Shown: positions 10,071 through 22,400 of the stretch, piece by piece
How the letters are laid out: each line of letters opens with the position of its first letter
Position numbering within the stretch: the first letter of the stretch is position 1
Assembly: GCA_964034945.1 (NCBI GenBank)
Contig: OZ035962.1
Coordinates: 71,020,774-71,084,773, forward strand
Length of the DNA stretch: 64,000 bases
Origin: Chrysopilus asiliformis
Taxonomy: Eukaryota > Arthropoda > Insecta > Diptera > Rhagionidae
Reading direction: 5' to 3'
Program-made: the position numbers and the translations under genes
Notes under the pieces: model-generated
Seen by the model: only the letters and a program-made list of their open reading frames with translations
Told to the model about the DNA's origin: nothing
Database searches by the model: none

Positions 10071-13000
10071 ATGGACCAGGAACAAGGAATTTTATCGAGG
10101 ATTCATGTGTTTGATGGAAAGAACTTCAGCAACTGGAAATTTAGAATTTTAACACTTTTGGAACTTCATGGTTTGGATCACTGTATTTCCAAGGAGGCTG
10201 AAGCTGAGGATTTTGCAGTTGGTAATTCTAATGATAGTATCAGTGTTATAGCCGAAAAAGAAAAACAGAGGAAAGAACGTAAGGAACAGGATCTTAGGTG
10301 TAAATTAATGATAATTCAACGAATCGCGGATACGCAGCTAGAATATGTGAAAGATAGGCGCTCCCCAAAAGAAATTTGGGATGTACTTCATCAAGTATTT
10401 GAGAGGAAAGGTATATCCAACCAAATTGTATTAAAAAAACAATTACTTAATATGAGATTTGGGGGTGGCAATCTGGAAGAGCATTTTCTAGAATTTGATT
10501 CCATGATTAGAAAATTAAAAGAATCGGGAAGTACATTAGAAAAGTCTGATGCGATTGCATTTTTGTTTATTACAATGCCATCGAGTTATGAATCCGTAAT
10601 TACTGCATTAGAAACTATTCCTATTGAGCAATTGACAATGGAGTATGCGAAAAGTAGATTACTTGATTTTGAAATTAAACGACAAACGACAGTTAAGTTG
10701 GAAGATGTGTCAAACAATTCAACGGCTTTTTATAACGAGATGAAAAACTTTAAATTTAAATCTTACAATTGTGGAAAAACGGGTCATAAAAGATCTGAAT
10801 GTAGGAAAGTTTTTAATAAAAACTTTAAAAAATTTAATAATAAAGAAAAAGAACAAAAGGCAAATCTAAGTTCCCAAGATATGTCAACAAAGGGTATTGC
10901 TATTACTGCTGGGAATAACGTTGAAAATGAAGAAAATGAACTTTATGGTATTAACTTGTATTTGGACTCTGGTGCTTCTGATCACATGGTTAATAAAAAG
11001 GAATATTTTAAAACATTAAAAAAACTTGAAAATCCTATTAAAATAGATGTTGCTAAAGAAGGAGTTTTCCTAGAAGCTAAATACATAGGTGATGTTGAAG
11101 TATTTTCAATGGTCAATGGTAAGAAAATCAAATTATCAATGCAAGACGTTTTATATATACCGGAATTAAAGCTGAATTTATTTTCTGTGAGAAGAGCTGA
11201 ATCGTATAAAATGAAGATTATTTTCTGGAATGGTAAGGTCACAATTCGTAATGATTTTGGAATTATTATAACCGGAAGAAAGCATGGAAATCTTTATAAA
11301 ATGGACTTGTATTTAAATGAATCCAGTAAGGAAGTGTTTTTAAGTTGTAATTCTCCGAACGAATTATGGCTATGGCATAGACGTTATGGACATTTGGGTT
11401 TCACAAATTTAAATAAACTTATTAAAAATAAAATGATTAGTGGAATTGAATCTAATTGTGACAATATAAATACAACTGGTATTTGTGAAAATTGTATTTT
11501 CGGAAAACAAACGCGAAAACCGTTTCAAAATAATAATATTCGATCTAATCGTTGTTTAGAACTTATTCATAGTGATGTGTGTGGACCAATTTCACCTGAG
11601 ACTTATGATGGTTATAAATATTTTGTGAATTTTATTGACGATTTTACACATTTTACGGTATCTTATTTAATTAAACGAAAAGATGAGGTATTTCAAAAGT
11701 TTTGCGAATATGAAGCAATGGTTACGTCATTTTTCAATCAAAATATATCTCGGTTTCGGTGTGATAACGGCGGTGAATATGTCAATATGGAACTTAAGAA
11801 TTTTTGCAAAAGAAAGGGTATTGTTATGGAAACTACGATTAGTTACACACCGGAACAAAATGGTGTTAGTGAACGAATGAATAGAACTCTTGTTGAAAAA
11901 GTTAGGTGTATGATTTCTGATAGTGGACTTTCGAAGGAAATGTGGGGTGAGGCTTTATATGTAGCAACTTATCTTACAAATCGTAGTCCAAGTGTGGCAT
12001 TAAAAGAATTAAAAACGCCGTATGAGATGTGGTACAATAAAAAGCCAGATGTTTCAAGACTAAAAGTGTTTGGTTCTGTGGCCTTTATGCATATACCGAA
12101 AGAGAAGAGGAAGAAATTGGATGCAAAAAGCAATAAATTTATATTTGTTGGCTATGCTATTAATGGTTATCGTTTATGGGATTCTGAGTGTCGGAAAATT
12201 TCGGTAGCAAGAAATGTTATTTTTTGTGAAAATGAAATCGACGTTACTAAAAAAACTGAGCAAGAAAATCAAAACTTTATTTATGATGATGTAACTCTTG
12301 GAAATAATGAACAAATTGAAGGTTCAATACAAGATTTCTCTCAACAGGAAAATAGTCGGGATTCCATAAGGGAAGATATAATTGAAGAAAATACATCACT
12401 GGCTGGAAGTGAGAATAATTCTGCGTTGGAAGATTTGAATAATGAAGATGAACAAAACACTAACATAAGAAGAAGTGAAAGACTTAAAAATGCACCGAAA
12501 TGGCATGAAGATTATGTAATGGATAGTTCAGCATTTTGTGCAGAAAGTTATTTAGATGATCTACCCCATAACGTAGAAGAACTAAAGAAAAGAAATGATT
12601 GGCATAAATGGAAAATAGCAATTGAAGATGAGTTAAATTCATTACACAAGAATAAAACTTGGAAATTGACTTCATTGCCTCCTGGAAAACGTCCAATAAA
12701 ATGTAAATGGGTATTCCGAATTAAGAAAACGCTAAATAATTTTGAAGATAGATATAAAGCCCGACTTGTAGCAAAAGGTTATTCTCAAATAAAAGGTTTT
12801 GATTATTTTGAAACATATTCTCCAGTAGCTAAAATGACTACAGTAAGAAGTTTATTTATTTTATGTAATCAGCACAATTATTTTATTCATCAAATGGATG
12901 TTAAAACTGCATTTTTAAATGGCAAATTAGAAGAGGAAATATATATGGAACAGCCTGAAGGTTTTGAACAAGGAGTTGAAATTTCTAGAAATATTGAAGC

Positions 13001-13742
13001 TGGAGTCCTGGAATTAAGTCAAAAACATTATTTGGAAAATGTGTTAAGAAAATTTGAAATGGAAAACTGTAATCCACCATATAAAGAATTGATTGGATGC
13101 TTAATGTATGCTGCTTTGGCAACCAGACCTGATTTATGTGTAGCAGTTAATTATTTGAGTCGTTTTCAAAGCTGTGCAGGAGAAATACATTGGAAACATT
13201 TAAAAAGAATATTACGTTATATTAAAGGAACTTTAAACTTAAAATTAAAATATGTTAAATCTAATGATTGTAGAATTGTTACAGGATATGCAGACGCAAC
13301 TTGGGCTTCAGATGTTTTAGATAGAAAATCTACATCCGGTTTTATATTCATGATGTTTGGAAATTTAGTATCATGGTCTACTATAAAACAAAAAACGGTA
13401 GCACTATCTTCCACAGAAGCCGAATACGTAGCTCTATGTACTGCAGTTTGTGAAGCAAAATGGTTAATGAATTTGGTTCAGGATTATGGTCTTACATTGA
13501 CAGAACCTGTAATTATTTTTGAAGATAATCAAGCTTGTATAAAAATCTCCGAACAACCTAAGGATTTTACAAGAATGAAACATATTGATGTTAAATATAA
13601 TTTTGTGTACAATACAATACAAGAAGGAAAAATTCGATTGGTATATATTTCGACAGATCAACAAATTGCTGATATTATGACTAAAGGTTTACCAAAACCA
13701 CAGTTTACGAAATTAAGAAGATTATTGGGTTTATTTGATTGA
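10071..13742 (+). CDS. copia Gag-Pol polyprotein with internal RT deletions
   Basis: One open frame, 1228 residues if counted from the ATG at 10056; the start at 10071 (MDQEQGILSR) avoids the primer-binding site. Numbering from 10056: UBN2-type Gag about 15-230; zinc knuckle 236-249, with Ser replacing the first Cys; protease DSG at 304-306; integrase HHCC from His441/His446, then D507, D570 and E606 (the DD35E triad); RT start with first catalytic Asp948; RNase H from Asp1080 through STEAEY and EDNQA. Between residues 973 and 974 the central RT, including the YVDD box and the preceding LNKxIYGLKQ region, is missing (roughly 110-130 residues by family comparison). About 20 residues are missing near 1008. 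Both losses keep frame. Gag, protease and integrase look intact. Confidence 0.93.
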   Translation: MDQEQGILSRIHVFDGKNFSNWKFRILTLLELHGLDHCISKEAEAEDFAVGNSNDSISVIAEKEKQRKERKEQDLRCKLMIIQRIADTQLEYVKDRRSPKEIWDVLHQVFERKGISNQIVLKKQLLNMRFGGGNLEEHFLEFDSMIRKLKESGSTLEKSDAIAFLFITMPSSYESVITALETIPIEQLTMEYAKSRLLDFEIKRQTTVKLEDVSNNSTAFYNEMKNFKFKSYNCGKTGHKRSECRKVFNKNFKKFNNKEKEQKANLSSQDMSTKGIAITAGNNVENEENELYGINLYLDSGASDHMVNKKEYFKTLKKLENPIKIDVAKEGVFLEAKYIGDVEVFSMVNGKKIKLSMQDVLYIPELKLNLFSVRRAESYKMKIIFWNGKVTIRNDFGIIITGRKHGNLYKMDLYLNESSKEVFLSCNSPNELWLWHRRYGHLGFTNLNKLIKNKMISGIESNCDNINTTGICENCIFGKQTRKPFQNNNIRSNRCLELIHSDVCGPISPETYDGYKYFVNFIDDFTHFTVSYLIKRKDEVFQKFCEYEAMVTSFFNQNISRFRCDNGGEYVNMELKNFCKRKGIVMETTISYTPEQNGVSERMNRTLVEKVRCMISDSGLSKEMWGEALYVATYLTNRSPSVALKELKTPYEMWYNKKPDVSRLKVFGSVAFMHIPKEKRKKLDAKSNKFIFVGYAINGYRLWDSECRKISVARNVIFCENEIDVTKKTEQENQNFIYDDVTLGNNEQIEGSIQDFSQQENSRDSIREDIIEENTSLAGSENNSALEDLNNEDEQNTNIRRSERLKNAPKWHEDYVMDSSAFCAESYLDDLPHNVEELKKRNDWHKWKIAIEDELNSLHKNKTWKLTSLPPGKRPIKCKWVFRIKKTLNNFEDRYKARLVAKGYSQIKGFDYFETYSPVAKMTTVRSLFILCNQHNYFIHQMDVKTAFLNGKLEEEIYMEQPEGFEQGVEISRNIEAGVLELSQKHYLENVLRKFEMENCNPPYKELIGCLMYAALATRPDLCVAVNYLSRFQSCAGEIHWKHLKRILRYIKGTLNLKLKYVKSNDCRIVTGYADATWASDVLDRKSTSGFIFMMFGNLVSWSTIKQKTVALSSTEAEYVALCTAVCEAKWLMNLVQDYGLTLTEPVIIFEDNQACIKISEQPKDFTRMKHIDVKYNFVYNTIQEGKIRLVYISTDQQIADIMTKGLPKPQFTKLRRLLGLFD

Positions 13743-13749
13743 GGGAGGG

Positions 13750-13915
13750 TGAAGAAATAACAATTAAATAAAACACTTTCTGAATAAACATTGTTAAAAC
13801 ACAGTAGTCATTATAGAAATGATAATATGTATAAAATTTATATTTGTCAGTTGTTGACTGGAATTTACTTAATAAAGACATAAAACACTGAAAGGAATTA
13901 GGACTTATTTCATTA
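13750..13915 (+). repeat. copia 3' LTR
   Basis: Reads identical to the 5' LTR over 166 bp. It is preceded by the polypurine tract and followed by target duplication CTTCG. Confidence 0.9.
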
Positions 13916-13991
13916 CTTCGCTCACAGGATTTAATATAAATCAACACAGGCATAATCGAATTTATAGAATTTGAGGGACAGTTCAGTTTTA

Positions 13992-14437
13992 TGGGGCTAT
14001 TCACGAATGTAAATGTATCTGCAACTGTAACTTTACATGTTCCACATGATCCACACTAATTTTACATTAGATTCCAAATTGGTATTCACAAACTGTAACT
14101 GAATAATAGGGATTCCTGACAGTTGCTTCTTCTGAACTGTATAACAAATCGTATAAACATTTCTTTCTAAGTATTTTTATTTAACTTACTCAGAATCTTC
14201 TTCCCATCCATTATACAACAATATTAAGTCCGACATATTTCCTTTATTCTTAAAATTTTGCATTTTTCTTAAAAAATGTAACCTTATGGATAAGTTTTCT
14301 CTCGGCATAAACTTACAGATGATTTGACAGCTAGTTACAGATACAGAATGTCAAAGTTACAGTTTGTGAATAGCAAAGTGGACTGAAAATGTAAAGTTAC
14401 AGATACAGAGCAATCTTACATTTTAAGAATAGGCCCA
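13992..14437 (+). mobile_element. Harbinger MITE, short form (446 bp)
   Basis: Same family and same internal deletion as the 8998 copy, nearly identical in sequence. TTA flanks both ends (13989-13991, 14438-14440). Confidence 0.85.
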
Positions 14438-14828
14438 TTAATCAAGTCATCTACTATTTCCAAAAAATATCATATTTTACCATTTAGCCAATTGTTTAGC
14501 ATGTATCTATCGCTCGTATTGATTGATAAATAATTACCCGTCGAGACTTTCACATTTCCTTCTAATATGATTTTTGTCTGCAAAAAAAGCTTTAAGATTC
14601 AAAATAACGACCGACCGTTTCTTGGTGTCATTTGCTCCCGTACCAAGGCTAGGTCCAGCGGTGCTACCACCAAGAGTCAAAAGAGCTAAACTCGAACATC
14701 TGACGCCAAAGTGGCAAATTCGAACAGTTTTTCTGGGCACCAGGCGTAAGGTGCTAGCACCGTGTCAAAAACGAAAACGCACTTTATATAGTCACTCTAG
14801 GCTAAACAAGCGAATGGCTGATGAATTA
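14438..14828. other. Intergenic spacer
   Basis: No gene recognised. A stretch near 14690-14790 (GTGTCAAAAACGAAAACGC) is similar, inverted, to 9570-9610, perhaps parts of another repeat. Confidence 0.4.
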
Positions 14829-15403
14829 AGGTGGGTTTAGAAACACAAGCATTTTCATTTTTACTGGCAAAGTGAGTGAAATTCCAGATTTCTTATGACT
14901 TTTTCACCAAGTGGGAAAGGGACGGGAAACCACTCAGTAAAAATTTTACTGGAAATTTTGCTTGCATGTAGTGGTTTTACTATCCATAATTTTCGTCGAC
15001 GATAGGAAAGTTATGGCAGTAAACAACAACAAACACATTGGACTTCCCCGCCCTGCCAGCAAAATGTTACCCCTGAATTATGGGGAATTATGGCAGCCAG
15101 CAAAAGTAAGGTTAAGTTCGATGTTTATTTGAAAGTTACGCATTTTAAATGGAAACGGGAGGTAATAATAATTATGTTATTAATTATAACATCACACAAA
15201 ATGATTTTGTTAGGTGAAATTGAAGTGCTAACAAACGTATTGCTGCGAGAAGGTGATGTGCAGTGACAGTTCGCCATAAAGTGGAAGGGAAAGTACGTGT
15301 GAGACACTGATGTGATCGACTTTTTGCGCACGTAAATTTGAATTTCGCTATCCCGCTCACTTTGCCAGCAAAAATGAAAATGCTCGTGTTTCTAAACCCA
15401 CCT
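14829..15403. mobile_element. Harbinger-like MITE with about 48-bp inverted ends
   Basis: Ends read AGGTGGGTTTAGAAACAC and its reverse complement, continuing with similarity for about 48 bp. TTA lies outside both ends (14826-14828, 15404-15406). The 575-bp interior has no transposase. The 3-bp TTA duplication points to PIF/Harbinger. Confidence 0.75.
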
Positions 15404-16438
15404 TTAATCAACATCTTACAACCTTTTATGATCCAAGGAGCGGTATTTTCAACATTACCCACGACAGAAAAGTTAACCAATTCACAAGTTTTAATTTTTT
15501 TAATAACCATTTATATATTTTTTACACGGGTTTTAGCAACTTCATTTTTTGGCTGCAATTTTTACACGTTTGATTGTCCATGCTCTATATTATAGGCTCT
15601 CTAATCACAGTTAGAAGTCACGTAAACTGAAACACCATTTCTGTATTTGATCAAACTTGAACGGAGGAATATCGAGGTACTCTAAAGAATTTTGAATCTG
15701 CGAAATTCTTGGCTGTCAATTTTGTCTTTTTCATGTGTCCCACTAGTCAGAAATGCAATTGTGTGCAATAATTTAACTGTGATACATAAGTGGTTCACGA
15801 AGTGTGCGTGTGGGACAACATTTTGGAAAAAAGATCTGTCGCTCGCTTCAACGTAGAATTGCGTTTTAGCAAATTTCCTTAAAAAATGTTCTAAAATTTA
15901 TCGCGGTGACTTGTGTAAAATTTCTGTTTTTGCAAATTAACTGAAATCGCCAAGGAAGTGTGGTTCGCGTGTCGGAAAATTATTGCGTTGAGGGTGAGAA
16001 GTTGTGAGGATTTTTTTTTGGATTGTGAAAATTTCGATTGGGGCGCAGTAGCAGCAATAGTAGCGGCGGCAGTAAAGCAGCGACGTACGTAAGCAGTAAG
16101 AGCTTAAGGTAAGGAGCTGGGTACGGTCGGGTCGGGTGAGCGTGGGAGGGTTGAGTATCCAGCGCGGACGAACAATTTTCCACATTACAACTTAATATTT
16201 TCAATATTTTTTTTATCGCTCACTATGAATAATGGCTGCGATTCGATTCTTGCATCGAAGCAAAAAGAGGGGTCTGCGGTCCCACATCGACAGATTAACA
16301 TGTCGCTTTTCAGAATTCAGATTGTATAATTCATAATTTTTTTTTAAATCGCTATGAAGGTAGCTACTACATATTGGTAAATCTAACAAAATCTTCTTTT
16401 CCGCCCTGTGCCTCACCTGCTGCGAATGCGAAAGTAGT
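15404..16438 (+). promoter_or_regulatory. Upstream region / probable 5' UTR of the ZFAND4-like gene
   Basis: No coding region. A possible non-coding first exon ends at 16108 (AAG|GTAAGG). A TAG acceptor candidate lies at 16435-16437, just before the start codon, and an in-frame stop at 16361 closes the frame upstream. No TATA box or initiator can be called with confidence. Confidence 0.35.
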
Positions 16439-19400
16439 ATGTGGAATCCGCAATATGATATAATCGTAGAGACACTGACAGGATCGGAATTCGAAGTGAC
16501 TGTCACCGATAAGGACACCGTTGGCTACATCAAATCCCGGATACAGAAATATGAAGGTAAGCCCTAGATTAAGTGAAGATCAGAATCGTTTTGTGAATGG
16601 GGATGTCGTTTCAAGAAAAAAAAACCATTGAGCTTGACTTAGTATTGGCGAAAATGGGGCCTCACTATTAAAATGCAGTGGCAGAAGACTCCCTCGTGCG
16701 TAGTTCTGCTACAGTCTAGATTCGCGGGCTTCGCGTTGCACCATATTGACCGAAACATCCGTTCGCCAGCTACACTATACGAAGATTATTGCGAATGCGA
16801 GAACGACGAAAGCTAGTCGCTCGATGACAGAAGCGATTGTAATTTGACGTGTGGTTTATTTGTTTCTGCAATCCATCTATTTTTTTTCGCGAGAGGAAAA
16901 TTTGTATTTTTGTGGCGCATTCCACAATTCTCTTTCCGCTTGTTTTTCCTCTGCTTCCATTTTAGGCCCAAAATACCTCACACTTCCTCCCTGTCCCTGA
17001 TGTTTCCAATGTTTTCCATTTGCTCTACGCATATCGTCACTTATCTCTTTTGCTGTCACTTTGCATAGCAGAAGCTAACGGAAGGGGGAAAAAATCTAAT
17101 TTTAGTTTATAAGACAGAAAGTTTTATTTTTTTAAAAATATTTATCGTTATCATATCGCCCGCCTATCATCTAAAAATGCTGGCACTCAGTTAAATACAT
17201 CAGTTTTTTTAATAGATTTTGATCTCAATTGGGTTCTTTCTTCTGATATTACCGAGAGAAGCACAAATTGAATTGCTCGAGACTGCATAACAATAGTTGC
17301 TTTATGATCGACTAACTAACACGAGTAATTTACAAATTTATTAACTGATAATAACAGCAAATATGTATTTGTATAAAGAGAGATTGCGACCCACGAATAT
17401 TTAATGTAATTTACAAAGATCATTTTTATTCAATTGTGGAGACTTTCTGGACTCAAATGATTAATAAATAATTTAGTGGTCATGTTTATGTTCAATTCTG
17501 AAGATTTTTGCGGACTATGAATTCCGATTACACTTTATCTGACTATTTGGATCTACCTATCCGTCATTCAGTCTGTTTTCATTTCGTGTTTCGCTTTTCG
17601 TCACCATCGCATCTATTTAGCGTCGCTTTCTAAGAATAATAACCTTGAGTTGACCATGCCATATTTTGGAATAGACTACGTTGCGCTAATACAGTTCTAA
17701 CAATAGTTTTTGAATATTGTTAGCAATAAACAAAAATTCTACAGATTTGTGCCCTTGTTGATATATGCATAATATAAATTGATGTCCAGAGTACAAATTT
17801 ATTTATTACATATAAACAATCAAGCAAATATTATGTTGCTAATATATGGCAAGAGTAGAGTAGATAATGAAACCTTAACAATAACAATGGAAACAGATCA
17901 AATCAAAACATGGCCTAATAGCACTACTTTTTAGGAACTTATCGGTGTAAATCCGGTTATCACTAAATTCGTTTGAAGCTACTTTTATGAAAGCAGCTTT
18001 TGATTTATTTAGGGCTAACAGGACGTAGTGTATTATTTTGTATTTAATTCTTTTAAAATTGGTCATAATAACATTTTCTCGATTTCATTTCATTTGTTAA
18101 CAAAAAAAAAATAAGACAAAAGGTACAAAGGTATTACAATAAGAAGAATCATCGTAAAAAGAAAATGATAACAAGAAATATAAATATAATCAACATTAGA
18201 TATAAAAAGTATATAACGTTTAGATAAAAACACATTGGTAAGGTCTAAAGACTTCAAAAACAATTAATGCAAAAATTGGCAGAATACTTAGGTTAGGTTG
18301 GAGTGGCTGCCAAAAGGCACACTTACGCCAGAAATGATCCATTGTGATACCACGTGAATCTTAACGATCCATTTCCCTATAATTCGAACCATTTGGAGCT
18401 TCTGATGAAGTGGAGTATATCTGCGCTGTTTGTGGCGCTTAAGTCCTTCAGATCGTTTAGGAAGAGACTACATAGATGAGTTCTTCTGCGTTGAGCTAGA
18501 GCTGGGCAATGACAGAAAAGATGAATTGTCGACTCTTCCTCGTCCACATCCCCACTGCTTCTGCAAAAATCGTTTGGCGGGGCTCCGAGCCTATCAGCAT
18601 GTCTACCTATTAGGCAATGCCCTGTTATTATTCCCACTACCGTGCTGATCGCGTTTCGTTGTAGTGAGAGGAGTCTGTTGGAGCGTTTTTTGTCTAGCTT
18701 AGGCCAGATAAGTTTGGTGACGGTACACGTTCTTTCCCGTGTCCATCTTAGGTTTGCATTGTTTAGAGCTTCAGAACTTAACAGTAGTTTGCACGTTGCC
18801 ATAGGTATACCTATGCTCTCCTTTTCAGGTGGAGCTGGCGCAATTGTGCCTCTCCTAGCAAGTTCGTCCGCTTTCTCGTTCCCATCTATGTCACTATGTC
18901 CTGGCACCCAAACGATGTTGAAGTATTCGGACATCTCATTAAGAGATGCCTTACACTCCCGTGCCACCTTTGATGTGAGTGCGATAGATTCTAGGCAGTG
19001 TTGGGCATCAATCAATTAAATTTTCAATTGACTAATCAATTGATTGAAAATTTAATTGCAATTAATTTAATTGCAATTAAATTTAATTGCAGATTTTGCA
19101 ATTAAATTTAATTGCAATTAAATTTAATTGCAGATTTTACAATTAAATTCAATTGCAATTAAATTTAATTGCAATTAAATTTAATTGCAATTAAATTTAA
19201 TTGCAGTATTTTGCAATTAAATTAATTGCAATTAAATTTTCAATCAATTAACTTTTTTGCAATTAAATTTACAATTAAAAATTCAAAAACAAGGGCCTGT
19301 AAAAAAAATGTACATTGAATGTAAAATTTCCACAAAAAATTGGATGGAGGAGGGGGATGGGGGAGGGGGATGGGGGAGGGGGATGGGGGAGGGGGATGGG

Positions 19401-22400
19401 GGATGGGAAGTTGGGTGGAGGAGGGGGGATGGGAAGGGGAAAAGGGAGGGGAGAGGGAGGGGGGTGGGAAGGGGAAAATGGAGGGGGAGGGGGTGGGGGA
19501 CGTGGAGAGGGGGAGTGGTAGGTCTCCTTCCCCCTCCCCCACCCCCCTCCCTTTTCCCCTTCCCACCCCCCGCCCTTTTCCCCTTCCCACCCCCCCTCCC
19601 CTAACCATCCCTTCGCTTCCCTCCCAATTCCAACCCCTTCCCGATCCCGTCGTTTTTAGACAAATTAAAAGTTCATAAGATTTAATTGTTAATTGTACTA
19701 GTAATGATTGATCAAACAATTAACAATTAATTAATTGTTAATTGTGAAAAATGCAACAATTAACAATTAATTAATTGTTAATTGTGAAAAATGCAATTAA
19801 CAATTAATTAATTGTTAATTGTGAAAAATACAATTAACAATTGATTAATTGTTAATTGCAGAAATTTACAATTACAATTGATTAATTGTCAATTGCAGAA
19901 ATCTACAATTAACAATTGATTAATCGTTAATTGTTAATTGCACTGACAATTACGTTTTGCCCAACACTGATTCTAGGGATTTTATTGCCGCTTGGCTGTC
20001 AGTAAAAATGCTAATCAGCCCTATTCCCGTAACCGGCGGGACGTGTACGCCGCGGGATTGGGCGTTTCCCGCAGAAAATTTGCATTCTGCTAAACGCAAT
20101 TGTCCCGGCGTGTGCCGTGGTGCTGAAAACGTGTTACTTTCGGTATTACACTAAACGCACCCGCGAATGTTTTGACTTTTCCATACATTTATTTCCCGCG
20201 AGTAAATCGTTGCGGGACCAATCAATTAAATAGAAAGTTTGATTAAAAATGTGAATTTTATTTATACATTCAATGAATTTTAACTAAATATAAGTTTTGA
20301 CGGTCAGGAAAAACTAACTAGACACAGTACAATCATTTAATTGAACAAATAAAACGTCATGCGTATCAAATCAGCAAAACTGTCAAAATAGTCAGCGCGG
20401 GGCTGAATAAAACTGCGTTTCTACGTCTACTAGAATAAGAAAATTTCATTCGATCGAGATAAAACTTGCGTGGCGTATACACGTCCCGCCGGTTACGGGA
20501 ATAGGGGTGATTATCTCTAGACCAGAGTAGATCCCTCTACCTACTCTCCCGTCCAGTTTGGGCATATTAATAACAAATGTTTTCCATATGAAAATGTTTT
20601 CCATATTAAAATGTAAAGCATAACAAGAATATCGCTCAAAATATGTCTACTAAACTGTACATCATCAAAGAGAATCTACAGAATAATTAAAAAAAAGTGT
20701 ACTTAGAATTCCTCCAGCAAAATATTAATAAATCAGTGTAAAACACTAAAAAAAAGAAAATAGCAACAATATAGTCCTAGCAACAATGAGAGAGATATCC
20801 CGATTCCATCAGACGAGCCAATTCAAAAAAGCATCTCAAAAAGTTAAAAGTTTTGTCGTGATCTAACCTCAAGTGGCAGATTATTCCACACTCTAACATA
20901 GAACGATATATCCATAATTTTATGTGAATATTAGATAAATTTCTCACATCGTATGATAGAGAGCTAGTGGATAATACTTTATGTATAAAGAGTCAGGCTC
21001 TAAAGTTAAAAAAGGTTCACAAATCACTACCAACCACGAAGTGACAAAAGAAGAATTGTGGTCAAACTTTCTTCTCGTGTAAGCATATCTCACAACCGCA
21101 TTAATCCTTTCAAGGGCGATGGTATCAAATATATACCACTTTTGCGTTTAATTTTTTTAGCATTTGAAATATAAATATTAAAAATACTTCGCTTTCCTAT
21201 GGTCGATACATCCTATTTGTATCAAATCAACTGTTTATGTTGGTAAGTAGATAATTGGGTATTGTACTACAAAATATCCTTGATGGATAGAATTTTTCAG
21301 TAAATGATATGAATTAAATGTAAACTGAAAAAAGGGTTTCCTTTCCATTAATTTATATAGATCCCCTTGAAAGGGTTAAAGCACTTCTTGAGGCGCATCC
21401 AATTGAAGACAGAGCAACCAGTAAGTACCGCGCAATTTTAAGTAAAGAAGGGGACAATCAGTGCATATGCAAGTCTTTTTCTCACTTCCAAAGATAAACG
21501 AACATTAAGCAAATTAAGACGACGCAAAACTCCCACAGATTTCGATATAATGGAGCACAGATTTCGATATAACCAAAAACTGTCCTGCAACTGCTGGACC
21601 GAATTCAAAAACGGGCGATCTGACTGATTGGAGACAAATTTTTGACAGATTCATTACCGCGTCTCGGGCATCGTCACTCTTGGAGTATTCAGCATATTCT
21701 ATAGATATTTCCATGGAAAATGTTCCACTAAAATATCCCAAGTTTTTCCTCCACGGTATATTATCCCTAGACCCTCTCGCACGCACGACTTTTTCCTTGA
21801 GCCTCCCCATTTTCGTACATTAAAGTTTAGTAATTCAATTTAGTGTTTAACCATTGAACCATTTCTGATGACGGTGAGCCAGCTTCCATACTAGAAACAG
21901 GCTCCTGATGGGTTTTCAGGGCCTGACCTGTTGAGGGGAAATTTGGATGTGAAAACATCCACAAAAATAATATAATAATTTTGTTATATTTTTTTTGTTT
22001 TTGCAGACCTTATAAGCCGAGAAATTCCAATAGGGTTTAGGAGTTTCTTCATTCCTCGAACAACAAGACTTTGGAATGATTTACCATCCAATGTATTTCC
22101 CCTAGACTATAACCTGCAGAAGTTCAAGTAGTCTTCCCCTAAGCTCTGGCTGAAACTAAAAAAAAGTAGTCGATGGTGGAGGATTTTTTTAGTTTTATGG
22201 CAACAATCTGAGGTCGATTGTCATTGAAGTTGATCCGCAAATCCAATTCCAGATCAGCATGAAGCAGATTCCTGTTGTTGAATTTAAAATAGGCATTTAT
22301 AATTTCTACTTTCACAGACACGGTTTCAAATTTAATCAATAGTATGACTTTTTTTAATATCCTGCACAAGAACGAGGCTTCCTTTTGAGGCGCTCCAAAG

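Larger units (their letters stand above)
9886..13915 (+). mobile_element. Ty1/copia retrotransposon, RT-deleted
   Basis: Two 166-bp LTRs (9886-10051, 13750-13915) read as identical by eye, starting TGAAGAAATAAC and ending TTTCATTA. The 5-bp target CTTCG is duplicated outside (9881-9885, 13916-13920). The primer-binding site at 10052-10065, GGTTATGGGCCCAG, complements the anticodon region of initiator tRNA-Met, as in Drosophila copia. A polypurine tract GAGGGAGGG at 13741-13749 abuts the 3' LTR. Matching LTRs indicate a recent insertion. Internal deletions in the ORF mean movement would need enzyme supplied by another copy. Confidence 0.95.
18295..20565 (-). mobile_element. LINE relic encoding RNase H, split by two insertions
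   Basis: Minus-strand frames at 20508-20565, 19970-20011 and 18377-18995 read as consecutive parts of a non-LTR retrotransposon C-terminus. The order is a GSKL-like start (PKLDGRVGRGIYS), FTDSQAAIKSLES (RNase H Asp), VPGHSDIDGNEKADELA (RNase H His/Asp), then a Cys/His-containing tail HLFCHCP and a stop at 18377. RNase H is typical of I/LOA-group LINEs. The 5' part (endonuclease, RT) is absent. The 3' tail runs to about 18295. Confidence 0.75.

Noticed and set aside
15184..15510. 108-codon minus-strand ORF
   Set aside because: Spans the end of a Harbinger-type MITE; no recognisable protein.
19240..19719. Gly/Pro-rich ORFs of 68-159 codons
   Set aside because: They are translations of the G-rich/C-rich arrays within the hAT MITE; no start context, no splice support.
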